This document shows, piece after piece, positions 33,344-41,719 of a stretch of 64,000 bases of DNA; the stretch's first letter is position 1; every line of letters starts with the position of its first letter. A program made the position numbers and the translations under genes. Origin of the DNA: Metabacillus litoralis. GTDB taxonomy: Bacteria; Bacillota; Bacilli; Bacillales; Bacillaceae. The stretch covers positions 496,001 to 560,000 of the forward strand of contig NZ_VOQF01000005.1 in NCBI RefSeq assembly GCF_007994985.1, in the 5' to 3' direction. The notes beneath the pieces are model-generated. The model was not told where the DNA came from. It saw nothing but the letters and a program-made list of their open reading frames with translations, and did no database searches.

Positions 33344-34012
33344 TTAAAATGCAACAAGCTGAAGTTTGTCCTTACCTGCCAATTCATTAATCATCTTAAT
33401 CCAAGATTGAGGCTTATTTGGTAAAACTGTGTAATATCTTTCTAAAAATACCTTAACTAATTCAGCTTGAATCTCTGTTCTTCCGTCCATAGGTAAAAAG
33501 CAAAGATCTAAACCAGTTACCTCTTCTCCGTCATTGTTCCAAGAAGGATGAACATATGTGAAATCAATGCGCTTGTAGCCAAGGTGCGCCAGTACTTCAC
33601 GACGTACGAAAGGGTCCATTGGTTTTATGCCACCAAACTCATGATTTTTTACTTTATATGGATCATAAATTTCCGCAAACATTCCAGATAGTTCCTGACC
33701 ATTTGCTTTAGCTAATTCGTTTAAATCTTGTTGTCTTTTATTAGCTAAAAATGGACCAACTCCCAAGCCAGCTTTGCCAATGATCGTAAAATCTGTCATC
33801 GCAACGTTAAAATCTTCGTAATAACGATATTCTGTTGCTCCAACAACTTTACCATCATGTACTGCAACAAAAACGCGAATACCTGGATCTTCAAGAGGTT
33901 CTTTCCACAAATCAAACTCTAGAACTTCCTCAGGTGGAAATATATCCTGCATTAACTGGTGCATTTGTGTAAAAAGTGGATCTTTAATGTTTGATATTCT
34001 TGTATAGTTCAT
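33344..34012 (-). CDS. GNAT-family acetyltransferase
   Basis: 222 residues. The GNAT fold is seen in IRVFVAVHDGKVVGATEYRY (beta strands before the CoA site) and in GLGVGPFLANKRQQDLNELA, where a GxGxG-like loop should bind acetyl-CoA. The C-terminal part is long for the family. It lies 27 bp downstream of a carbon-nitrogen hydrolase gene, with AAAGGAGAT before its ATG, so the two are co-expressed. In B. subtilis YhcX a GNAT domain and a nitrilase domain are fused in one protein; here they are separate genes in the reverse order. Substrate unknown. Confidence 0.8.
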   Translation of the reverse strand: MNYTRISNIKDPLFTQMHQLMQDIFPPEEVLEFDLWKEPLEDPGIRVFVAVHDGKVVGATEYRYYEDFNVAMTDFTIIGKAGLGVGPFLANKRQQDLNELAKANGQELSGMFAEIYDPYKVKNHEFGGIKPMDPFVRREVLAHLGYKRIDFTYVHPSWNNDGEEVTGLDLCFLPMDGRTEIQAELVKVFLERYYTVLPNKPQSWIKMINELAGKDKLQLVAF

Positions 34013-34039
34013 CGTTTTAATCTCCTTTTGCAGTGTATT

Positions 34040-34897
34040 TTACGACCAATCTGGATATAAATCTGTTCGTCGATCACGCCATGTTGTAACAGAGCCATTT
34101 TGACGGACTTTATAGAGAGGTTCTAAATCAAGATCTGCAGTAACAACCATATCTTGATTTATTTCACCTTCAACAAGTATTCCACGAGGAGGAAATGGAA
34201 TATCATTTGGTGTAATAATGGCTGCTTGTCCAAAATTAGAACGCATAAAATCAACAGTTTGAAGAGAGCCAACTGTACTTGCTGAAACTACATATAGTTG
34301 ATTTTCTATTGCTCTTGCATGACTCGTATAACGGACACGATAATACCCATGACGATCATCCGTACATGTTGGACAGAAAATAACATCGGCACCTTTTGCT
34401 TTTGCAATACGTACAATTTCCGGAAATTCAATATCATAGCAAGTTAACATAGCTACTGTTCCCTTTTCTGTTTCAAACACTTTCAGATTTTCCCCTGGAG
34501 TCATATTCCATTCTTCAATTTCCGTTGGAGTTAAATGCAATTTAGCTTGCTCAACTACACGACCATCAGGATAAAACATATGAGCCACATTATATAGTTT
34601 TCCATGTTTTTGAATAACATGTGTACCACCAATAATATGCATCTTTGTTTTCATAGCCAAATTTATAAACAAAGAACGATATTGTTCTGTAAAATCCGGT
34701 AGATCCTGTATTGATAATGTTTTACCATCCGAGTCACCGATTGACATTAATTGTGTTGTTAAAAACTCTGGAAATAACACAAATTCTGCATCAAATTCTT
34801 GAGCGGTTTTTATATAATGTTCCACTTGATCTGCAAATTCATCAAAGGATTGGATAGTATGGAGGTGATATTGTACGGCAGAAACTCTTAGCTTCAT
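34040..34897 (-). CDS. Carbon-nitrogen hydrolase (nitrilase superfamily)
   Basis: 285 residues with the complete Glu-Lys-Cys triad: Glu in FVLFPEFLTT, Lys in VEQAKLHLTPTE and Cys in MLTCYDIEFPE. The N-terminus LRVSAVQYHLHTIQ is typical. It should hydrolyse an amide or nitrile (or carbamoyl) bond in the cytoplasm. It resembles the nitrilase half of B. subtilis YhcX. First gene of a two-gene operon with the GNAT protein. Confidence 0.88.
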   Translation of the reverse strand: MKLRVSAVQYHLHTIQSFDEFADQVEHYIKTAQEFDAEFVLFPEFLTTQLMSIGDSDGKTLSIQDLPDFTEQYRSLFINLAMKTKMHIIGGTHVIQKHGKLYNVAHMFYPDGRVVEQAKLHLTPTEIEEWNMTPGENLKVFETEKGTVAMLTCYDIEFPEIVRIAKAKGADVIFCPTCTDDRHGYYRVRYTSHARAIENQLYVVSASTVGSLQTVDFMRSNFGQAAIITPNDIPFPPRGILVEGEINQDMVVTADLDLEPLYKVRQNGSVTTWRDRRTDLYPDWS

Positions 34898-35221
34898 CCA
34901 AAAAACCTTCTTTCTTATGGAAATTTAATAAATGTGAATTAAGGTGAAGAAATGTAACAATCCTTTTCTTAATAATGACATTATTGGTTAGTATGAGAGA
35001 TTTAACAAGTAGACACTTTGAAGTTACTAAGTGTCCAAAAGTATACTGTGATACATGAAAATGTTAGTTTTTTAAACTTTGAGTTTAACACACTCATTTT
35101 AAAAAAGTGCCTTTTTGATGCGCTTAGCTAAGGAGAAGTCTCATATTTTTCTACCGATTAAACACATTCACAAAAAGCCAACACTGAGCATTAATATAGC
35201 CAAAATTTCAAAAATTAACAT
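34898..35221. other. Gene-free region upstream of the nitrilase gene
   Basis: No frame with a ribosome site. AGTATACT at 35040-35047 repeats the octamer seen twice in the hxlR-hxlA promoter region. Otherwise plain AT-rich DNA. Confidence 0.5.
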
Positions 35222-35247
35222 AGAAAAAAACCACAAATTCGTGGTTT
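35222..35247 (-). terminator. Terminator after hxlR
   Basis: AAACCAC and GTGGTTT pair around six bases. Minus-strand reading continues in a T-run. Confidence 0.75.
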
Positions 35248-35291
35248 CTATTGATTGAATATAGGAAAAATAAATGAATTGGTAAGTATAC

Positions 35292-35660
35292 CTATTGATT
35301 AGAGGATGATTTATTTTCATCTAAGTTTGGAATTACATTTGCCATATAATTTTTTCCCCATTCATACATCGAATCGAGAATCGGCATCAAGCTTTCTCCT
35401 TCTACTGTTAAAGAATATTCCACTTTTGGAGGTACAACAGGATATACCTTTCTTTTTACAATCATATCTTCTTCTAATTCACGTAATTGATTAACGAGCA
35501 TTCTTTGTGTGATACCAGGGATAAGTGATTTTAATTCACTAAAACGCTTTGTACCTTCTTTCCCCAAGTGCCATAGGATAATCATTTTCCACTTTCCACC
35601 AATCACAGAAAGAGTTAGCTCTTTTTCACAATTAAATGTTTTTTCTTCAAAACGTGACAT
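35292..35660 (-). CDS. hxlR: HxlR, activator of the hxlAB formaldehyde operon
   Basis: 122 residues from the ATG at 35660 (GAGGTGAAAGAT upstream); the longer frame adds 12 residues without a ribosome site. Very close to B. subtilis Hxl[62 protein letters not shown] and [14 protein letters not shown]. The N-terminal Cys (in FNCEKE) is the conserved family Cys that reacts with formaldehyde. It is divergent from hxlA and should activate it in response to formaldehyde. Confidence 0.93.
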   Translation of the reverse strand: MSRFEEKTFNCEKELTLSVIGGKWKMIILWHLGKEGTKRFSELKSLIPGITQRMLVNQLRELEEDMIVKRKVYPVVPPKVEYSLTVEGESLMPILDSMYEWGKNYMANVIPNLDENKSSSNQ

Positions 35661-35698
35661 ATCTTTCACCTCAATTTTTATGTTCTTCACTTTCACTT

Positions 35699-35766
35699 AG
35701 TATACTTTTAGACACTATGTAAAGAAAAAGTGCGTACTTTCAGTCGATGAATATACAAAGTATACT
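35699..35766. promoter_or_regulatory. Repeated AGTATACT octamers between hxlR and hxlA
   Basis: AGTATACT occurs at 35699-35706 and 35759-35766, exactly 60 bp apart, each followed within a few bases by an ACA-rich stretch. B. subtilis HxlR binds two sites upstream of hxlA, so these are candidates. Confidence 0.4.
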
Positions 35767-35855
35767 ACACATAACACATGATTTGTGTATGTTTGTGTTG
35801 TGAAACATTTATTTTTAATTAAATAGTTGGATTATAAAAATAGGAGGGAATATTA

Positions 35856-36488
35856 ATGGAATTACAGTTAGCGCTAGATTTAGTGAATATCCCAGAAGCA
35901 ATTGAGTTAGTTAAAGAGGTTGAAGAGCATATTGATATAGTTGAAATAGGGACACCAGTAGTAATAAATGAAGGACTTCGAGCTGTAAAAGAAGTGAAAG
36001 CTGCATTTCCTAACTTAAAAGTATTAGCTGATCTTAAAATTATGGATGCTGCAGGATATGAAGTGATGAAAGCATCTGAAGCAGGTGCAGATATCGTAAC
36101 AATCCTTGGAGCAGCAGAAGATATGTCTATTAAAGGTGCGGTAGAAGAGGCACGCAAACAAGGAAAAAAAATCCTTGTTGATATGATTGCTGTAAAAGAC
36201 TTAGCTGGCAGAGCGAAAGAGCTAGATTCATTAGGAGTAGATTATATTTGTGTTCACACGGGTTATGATCTTCAAGCTGTTGGTAAAAACTCTTTCGAAG
36301 ACTTACAAACAATTAAAAGTGTTGTTAAAAATGCAAAAACGGCTATCGCAGGTGGCATTAAATTAGAGACTTTAGCAGAAGTTATCAAAGTCCAACCAGA
36401 TCTTGTTATTGTTGGTGGAGGAATCACTGGTCAAGAAGATAAAAAAGCAGCAGCTGCTAAAATGCAAGAAATGGTAAAGCAAGGTTAA
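35856..36488 (+). CDS. hxlA: 3-hexulose-6-phosphate synthase HxlA
   Basis: 210 residues. Condenses formaldehyde with ribulose 5-phosphate to D-arabino-3-hexulose 6-phosphate, the first step of the ribulose monophosphate route. Orotidine-decarboxylase-type barrel: MELQLALDLVNIPEAIEL, VEIGTPVVINEG, the LADLKIMDAAGYE motif with the catalytic Asp-Lys-Asp set, VCVHTGYD-like VDYICVHTGYD and AGGIKLETL / VVGGGITG for phosphate binding. GGAGGGAATATTA is upstream. hxlB follows at 6 bp. Confidence 0.96.
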   Translation: MELQLALDLVNIPEAIELVKEVEEHIDIVEIGTPVVINEGLRAVKEVKAAFPNLKVLADLKIMDAAGYEVMKASEAGADIVTILGAAEDMSIKGAVEEARKQGKKILVDMIAVKDLAGRAKELDSLGVDYICVHTGYDLQAVGKNSFEDLQTIKSVVKNAKTAIAGGIKLETLAEVIKVQPDLVIVGGGITGQEDKKAAAAKMQEMVKQG

Positions 36489-36494
36489 GATTAT

Positions 36495-37052
36495 ATGAAA
36501 ACTACTCAATTATTAGCTGAAATTCTGAAAGAACTTGAGAATAGCAGTCAATTAATTTCTGATGAAGAAGCTGAAAGATTAGTAGAAGAAATTCTTGAAT
36601 CCAAGAAGGTATTTGTAGCTGGAGCAGGTCGTTCTGGTTTTATGGCAAAGTCGTTTGCTATGCGTATGATGCATATGGGTTTTGATGCCTATGTAATCGG
36701 TGAAACGGTAACACCTACCTTTGAAAAAGATGATATTCTTATAATTGGCTCTGGCTCTGGGGAAACAAAGAGCTTAGTAATGATTGCTGAAAAGGCTAAG
36801 ACCATTTCCGGAAAAATTGCCGCAATAACTATTTTTCCAGATTCTACAATAGGTCAGTTAGCAGATTTTACGATTAAATTACCTGGAGCACCAAAGGATA
36901 AAACAGAGAATGATTATAAAACAATTCAGCCAATGGGATCACTTTTTGAACAAACACTTTTACTCTTATATGATGCAATTATATTAAGATTAATGGAAAA
37001 AAGAGGTCTTGATTCAACAAAAATGTATGGAAAACATGCAAACCTTGAGTAA
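36495..37052 (+). CDS. hxlB: 6-phospho-3-hexuloisomerase HxlB
   Basis: 185 residues, a single SIS domain. Converts the HxlA product to fructose 6-phosphate. Motifs: KVFVAGAGRSGFMAKSFAMR, DILIIGSGSGETKSLV (sugar-phosphate binding Ser/Thr) and a C-terminal QPMGSLFEQTLLLLYDAI helix. It follows hxlA by 6 bp in the same operon. Together they detoxify and assimilate formaldehyde. Confidence 0.96.
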   Translation: MKTTQLLAEILKELENSSQLISDEEAERLVEEILESKKVFVAGAGRSGFMAKSFAMRMMHMGFDAYVIGETVTPTFEKDDILIIGSGSGETKSLVMIAEKAKTISGKIAAITIFPDSTIGQLADFTIKLPGAPKDKTENDYKTIQPMGSLFEQTLLLLYDAIILRLMEKRGLDSTKMYGKHANLE

Positions 37053-37140
37053 TGGATTCTTATAAAGAATTTCAGAAACCTACATATCTGAAATGGGATT
37101 CTTAAATTAACTGATGGTTTTACATGATTATAATGTCGAG

Positions 37141-37177
37141 AAAAGGGTTCGGAATGAAATCATTCCGAACCCTTTTT
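37141..37177. terminator. Bidirectional terminator after hxlB
   Basis: AAAAGGGTTCGGAATG and CATTCCGAACCCTTTT pair perfectly around four bases. T-runs on both strands also serve the convergent DUF2642 gene. Confidence 0.9.
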
Positions 37178-37541
37178 AAGCATAAGTGGCTTTTGGACCT
37201 TCAAACCATATAATTTGTGATAGCCGAATATGTAAAGAACGATCTTCTGTATTAAGCTGAAGATGATCGACGGCGACTCCGGCTAGTTCACCTTCAACTC
37301 TTCCAACTGTTGTTACAAGTGCAATACTTTGTCCCTGGTGTCTACTAAGGTGCTGAATAAAAACTGGATCTAAATTAGTTGAATAATATGTAGGCTGAGG
37401 GAGACCAGCAAATGAGTGAATTACAGAATGAGTTGCAGGCTGATTATTCATGTATACCGGCTGAACTATTGGGTTTTGGATATATGGAACTTTTTTAGGG
37501 AGATTGATTTTCACCACTCCTATATGAAGATTTTTGTCCAT
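37176..37541 (-). CDS. DUF2642-like protein, possible spore-coat component
   Basis: 121 residues. The N-terminal ~45 residues are Pro/Asn/Gln-rich and low in complexity (KKVPYIQNPIVQPVYMNNQP). The C-terminal half carries the DUF2642 pattern: FIQHLSRHQGQSIALVTTVG, RVEGELAGVAVDHLQL and LHIRLSQIIWF, a small barrel-like Sm-type fold. In Bacillus, proteins of this family include spore coat or exosporium components such as YuzC. No signal peptide. No sigma-E or sigma-K promoter was verified. Confidence 0.65.
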   Translation of the reverse strand: MDKNLHIGVVKINLPKKVPYIQNPIVQPVYMNNQPATHSVIHSFAGLPQPTYYSTNLDPVFIQHLSRHQGQSIALVTTVGRVEGELAGVAVDHLQLNTEDRSLHIRLSQIIWFEGPKATYA

Positions 37542-37737
37542 AATAAATATGCGACATACACAAAAACTATTCCGACCACTAATCGAATATAGAAGTTTAT
37601 AAGCTATACAAGGTAAAAATTAGACTCTTCTCAATTCAAGAATCTCCACTAAAAGTGATTATTTATTTCGATATAGAGTTGATAAAATCATTTTTTGACC
37701 GATATATATAGAAGAATACGTTTAAAGGGGCCTCAAG

Positions 37738-38106
37738 ATGAGCATCGTTGAATTGATAAATAATATAAATAAAAAAGTTGAAGAATTGGATTTAGTTACT
37801 GCCAGAAAATTAATTGAAGAAAATATTGAACCATTAAAAGAAAATCGCACAAAATTAAAGAAGAATGCAAGAGAGTTATTTGAATTTATAACTCAAGCAA
37901 TGGATTCTGGATATAAGTCTCCAACAAAGCAGGAGCTTTTCATTATAAGTGCGATCAATTCGCAAGCAACTAAATTTGACCTAAGAGGACTCAAACAAAC
38001 CATTAAAGGAAACGAACATTTACTACTAAATAAGGTAGCAAGAGAATTCCTAAATTCTGATGCAAAAGTTTTATTAGAAGGCATGGGTGCAATAACTAAG
38101 GAATAA
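37738..38106 (+). CDS. Small all-helical protein of unknown function
   Basis: 122 residues, almost entirely helical and charged: IVELINNINKKVEELDLVTA, RKLIEENIEPLKENRTKLKK, then SPTKQELFIISAINSQATKF and LLLNKVAREFLNSDAKVLLE. The helix spacing resembles short helical-repeat (TPR-like) proteins, but no family was recognised. GGGGCCTCAAG precedes the ATG. Single gene with its own terminator. Confidence 0.7.
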   Translation: MSIVELINNINKKVEELDLVTARKLIEENIEPLKENRTKLKKNARELFEFITQAMDSGYKSPTKQELFIISAINSQATKFDLRGLKQTIKGNEHLLLNKVAREFLNSDAKVLLEGMGAITKE

Positions 38107-38109
38107 TAG

Positions 38110-38147
38110 AGAAGATAAAAGGATGTAGTTTTAATCTTCTTTTTTTA
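38110..38147 (+). terminator. Terminator of the small helical protein gene
   Basis: AGAAGAT and ATCTTCT stem with a 17-base loop, then seven T. Confidence 0.7.
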
Positions 38148-38220
38148 ACTTGTTGTGGTGAATATAAATTAGAATGACTCATGCACTTTGTTAAGTTCGA
38201 TCTAGAACAACATTATTGTT

Positions 38221-39777
38221 CTAGATTGAAATGTTACTACTACTTTGATTTTTATATTGTCGTGTTGTCATTCCAGTTACTTTTTTAAACGTTCTGCAGA
38301 AATAGTGTGAATCAGTATATCCAACTTTATTTGCTATTTCATATGTTTTGTCGTTAGTGGTTTTTAATAGCTCCTTTGCACAATTAATTCGTGTTGTTGT
38401 TAAATATTCGATGAATGTATGACCGGTTTCCTGACTAAATAAATGACTTAAATAAGATGCGTTTACATTTACCTCATCAGCTGCATACTGAAGTGATAGT
38501 TGCTGGTTATTATAGTTTTCGTGGATATATTCCTTTACCTTCTGAATGACTGATCCGTTTTTGCCAATCAGTTTTTCCCTAGAAATAATCGTTATTTTTA
38601 GCAAATCAGCCATATATGTGAGTACATCTTGGTATTTCCTAATCCAGCTTGCTTTCATTTCTAATGTGTTAATTTCCTGCATAATTTCTAGTTTAGCAAT
38701 TTCATATTCCTTTAAATAATGTGTGACGGTAATTGTGAAATCCATTAAAAAATAATAAGTGATAAATGGAGACTTATTATTTTCTTTCTCAAGGTATGAG
38801 GAATAAGAACGTGAGAATGTATGAATATCACAAAGCTGACCCGTCTTGAGAAAATGAATTAAGTCTTTTCGTTTAAATTGGTATAATGCTTTCTTCGATT
38901 CAATGTCTCTATCAGTTTCTTTTGAATTATATTTATGAATAACACTTGAATAGTTTTTCTCTTCATCAGCTTCTGCAAATGATAGGGCTATTCCTCGAAT
39001 GCGACTCTCAACGCCTCCGATACCAAAAATGATAGAATTCTCTAAGGTATTTTCTTCATGAGAAATTAATCGTTTTCTAATAAGCTCTGATTCTTTTTCA
39101 AGTAACTCCTTTGTTTCTCCTATCATAATAAAGATAGATTCTTTTAATTTTCTACTAAATCTTACACAATCGAATTCATTTTCAATCCAATCCATAGAAT
39201 AAGATTCAGATGTGGCTTCCACAACAACAATATAGTAATAGCTTGAGATTATACTAAGATTTAAGATAGATGCTTTTTTAATTGCATCTGAGGAGTTGTA
39301 TTCACCTTCACAAAGTTCATATAAAAACTTATCGCGCGAATCAGTTTTATTCTGAATTGCTCGACTTTCTAAATCAATAAGTCTTTTATTCTCTAATTCT
39401 TCAATTTTAATTTGTGAAACCACTCTTGCTAATATTTCTTGTAAATCTTGGGAACTAACAGGCTTTAAGCAATATTCCGTAATTTGTATTCGCATAGCTT
39501 CTCTTGCATATTCAAATTCGTCATGACCACTAAGAATAATGATTTTTATCGAAGGAAATCTTTCTTTGAGAATGCGACTAAGCTCAAGGCCATCCATAAA
39601 GGGCATTTTTATATCAGTAATTACAATGTCTGGTTGATGTTTCTCAATGAGAGGAAGAGCGACTTCACCATCTGAAGCACTTCCGCAAAATACTAATCCT
39701 TGATTACCCCAATTAATACTGTTCATTATTCCCTCTCGGATATTCACTTCGTCATCTACTAAAAATACTTTTTTCAT
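38221..39777 (-). CDS. YesN/AraT-type response regulator with AraC output
   Basis: 518 residues. The receiver domain (1-120) is intact: VFLVDDEVNIREG, the phospho-Asp in IVITDIKMPFMDG and Lys in EYCLKPVSS. A variable ~280-residue middle region follows, then a C-terminal AraC double HTH (about 415-515: YAADEVNVNASYLSHLFSQE and IANKVGYTDSHYFCRTFKKV). This is the regulator of lytS/YesM-type sensor pairs in Firmicutes that control extracellular carbohydrate use, for example Geobacillus AraT. It lies 10 bp downstream of its kinase on the minus strand. The likely target is the ABC transporter/GH43 operon that runs in the opposite direction. Confidence 0.9.
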   Translation of the reverse strand: MKKVFLVDDEVNIREGIMNSINWGNQGLVFCGSASDGEVALPLIEKHQPDIVITDIKMPFMDGLELSRILKERFPSIKIIILSGHDEFEYAREAMRIQITEYCLKPVSSQDLQEILARVVSQIKIEELENKRLIDLESRAIQNKTDSRDKFLYELCEGEYNSSDAIKKASILNLSIISSYYYIVVVEATSESYSMDWIENEFDCVRFSRKLKESIFIMIGETKELLEKESELIRKRLISHEENTLENSIIFGIGGVESRIRGIALSFAEADEEKNYSSVIHKYNSKETDRDIESKKALYQFKRKDLIHFLKTGQLCDIHTFSRSYSSYLEKENNKSPFITYYFLMDFTITVTHYLKEYEIAKLEIMQEINTLEMKASWIRKYQDVLTYMADLLKITIISREKLIGKNGSVIQKVKEYIHENYNNQQLSLQYAADEVNVNASYLSHLFSQETGHTFIEYLTTTRINCAKELLKTTNDKTYEIANKVGYTDSHYFCRTFKKVTGMTTRQYKNQSSSNISI

Positions 39778-39787
39778 ACTTTATTTA

Positions 39788-41533
39788 TCACCTTTCAGCA
39801 GGAATAATTAAACTAACACGTGTTCCAGATCCATACCAGCTATTTATCGTTAATCCAAACGGCTCCCCATAATGAAGTGATATTCGCTGATGTACATTGA
39901 CCATACCGAAGCCTCCTTGGTCTTTTTCAAAAGGAACACCTTTAGCTAATTGTATACGGATGTTTTCAAGCTTTTCTTCCTTAATACCTATCCCATTATC
40001 TATCACATCGATACAAATATAACCCTCAGGAGTAAAGTCAGCTTTAATCCTCACAAATCCTTTACCTCTTTTATTTTTGACTCCATGATAGATCGCATTT
40101 TCAACAAGAGGCTGGAGCGTTAGTTTAACAATTGAATAGTTTAAAATATCGTTATTTAAGTGAAAAGTTACATCCAAAATGTCTTGATATCTCATTTTTT
40201 GGATAATAAGATAATTTCGTATATGATCGATCTCATCCTCTAAAGAAATCACATCTTTTCCTTTACTTAAAGAAATTCTGAAAAAGTGAGACAGGGACTT
40301 TGTAATGTCTATTACCTGAGGAGTTTTTTTGGCTTCTGCCATCCAAATGATCGTTTCAAGTGTGTTGTATAAGAAATGTGGATTAATTTGGGCCTGCATT
40401 GTTCTTAATTCAGCCATTTTGAGTTGTTTTTGTTCGTTAACACTTTTGTAGACAAGTGTTTTAATTTTTGTGATCATACTATTAAAGCTTTGACCTAATT
40501 CTGCAATTTCATCTGTTCCTTCATTGATAATTTTCGTATCAAGATCTCCTAGGGAAGCCTCTTTCATTTTATCTGTCAAATTACGAAGCGGACGAATCAA
40601 TTTGGATGTAATAAAGTAGTATAGCCCGATGGTGAAAATAATACTTGATGCTACACTTAGGAAGATTAAGCTTTTAATTTCATTTGCTTCTTTTGTCATT
40701 TCAGCTAATGGAACAGATCTTATTACTTTCCAGCCTGTGATTTTAGAGGTTTGAAACACATAAAATGTAGATGACTTTGTAAAGAAACCAGAGCTTTTTT
40801 CTTTCATTGCCTCATCTTGTGATATAGAAGGCATTTTTGTGCCTTCTGGTGACGTGAATAAAATATCACCTCGTTCATTTTCAATTTGGAAAATCCCAGA
40901 TGAATTGGTAGCAGCGTCTAGAAGAATTTCCTCAAAAATTCTAGCTTTAATGATAATATTAATAAACCCAATTACTTCTTTTGATGAATCTGATATGATT
41001 GAACTCGTCATTGAAAGAGCAGGATTGCTATTTTTGTATACGGGTTCAATAAATGTTTTTCCTGGGCTAGAAAGGAGCTTAAACGAAACAATGTTTGTTG
41101 CCTGGTTATTGAGCTGGTGCACACCGCGATCTTCACTAACAGCTTTTCCATCTCGATCGATAATTCTAATGTTCATTATGCTATCACTATACTGATAACT
41201 TTCTCTATATAGTCCGATCATACCTAATATATTATTAGCTTCCTCAGCAGTGTTCACATGATCAATTAAAAATTGGACGGTACTTTCTTGTTTCCCAATT
41301 TCGGTAAATCTCTTTATATCTTGAACAACAGAATCAAATTCTCTTCCAAGCTGGTCGACCTGAATTTGTGCCAATGTATAAGACTTTTCAGATACAATAT
41401 TATAAGATTTTACATAGGAAACGATTCCGACAAAAATGAGTGGAAGAACTGTTAATATAATAAACATGACAAGTAGCTTAATTCTTAAACTGGAATTCAA
41501 CCATTTCTTAAACTTCATGAGTAACCCAACCAT
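39788..41533 (-). CDS. YesM/AraS-type sensor histidine kinase
   Basis: 581 residues. N-terminal membrane helix (LLVMFIILTVLPLIFVGIV), an extracellular dCACHE-like sensor of about 230 residues (to roughly 280), a second helix (SLIFLSVASSIIFTIGLYYF), HAMP (LIRPLRNLTDKMKEASLGDL) and the His_kinase domain with QINPHFLYNTLETIIWMAE (phospho-His). HATPase_c has LVENAIYHGVKNKRG, DNGIGI and GGFGMVNVHQRI. It partners the AraC-type regulator. M at codon 6 (41518) may be the true start; neither start has a strong ribosome site. The arrangement recalls AraPST of Geobacillus, which senses arabinose outside the cell. Confidence 0.9.
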   Translation of the reverse strand: MVGLLMKFKKWLNSSLRIKLLVMFIILTVLPLIFVGIVSYVKSYNIVSEKSYTLAQIQVDQLGREFDSVVQDIKRFTEIGKQESTVQFLIDHVNTAEEANNILGMIGLYRESYQYSDSIMNIRIIDRDGKAVSEDRGVHQLNNQATNIVSFKLLSSPGKTFIEPVYKNSNPALSMTSSIISDSSKEVIGFINIIIKARIFEEILLDAATNSSGIFQIENERGDILFTSPEGTKMPSISQDEAMKEKSSGFFTKSSTFYVFQTSKITGWKVIRSVPLAEMTKEANEIKSLIFLSVASSIIFTIGLYYFITSKLIRPLRNLTDKMKEASLGDLDTKIINEGTDEIAELGQSFNSMITKIKTLVYKSVNEQKQLKMAELRTMQAQINPHFLYNTLETIIWMAEAKKTPQVIDITKSLSHFFRISLSKGKDVISLEDEIDHIRNYLIIQKMRYQDILDVTFHLNNDILNYSIVKLTLQPLVENAIYHGVKNKRGKGFVRIKADFTPEGYICIDVIDNGIGIKEEKLENIRIQLAKGVPFEKDQGGFGMVNVHQRISLHYGEPFGLTINSWYGSGTRVSLIIPAER

Positions 41534-41558
41534 TCAATAGTGTTTAGTATAATTATTA

Positions 41559-41680
41559 ACGACTCTTTTTTGAAAGATAGTTGCTATACTCGAGATACTA
41601 CTTCAAGATCTAATTAAAAGGCTCTGTTAAACTTGCTGTTGATTTCCGTTCCCAAGCATTCGCTTTCCCAGGAAAAAGAA
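41559..41680. repeat. Remnants of a MITE end and of a GC-rich repeat
   Basis: GACTCTTTTTTGAAAGATAG followed by TTGCTA (41561-41586) matches the left end of the 164-bp MITE without a right end. Next to it, GTTGATTTCCGTTCCC and ATTCGCTTTCCCAGG (41639-41674) match the reverse complement of one end of the GC-rich repeat at 3611. Both are truncated or decayed. Confidence 0.5.
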
Positions 41681-41719
41681 GACCCTTTTTCTCGAGGGAA
41701 CAATAATAGAAGTAGTGAA

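Noticed and set aside
38201-38225. Hairpin TCTAGAACAA/TTGTTCTAGA at the end of the response regulator gene as terminator
   Set aside because: No T-run follows on the minus strand; the stem overlaps the stop codon. It may form, but termination is not supported.
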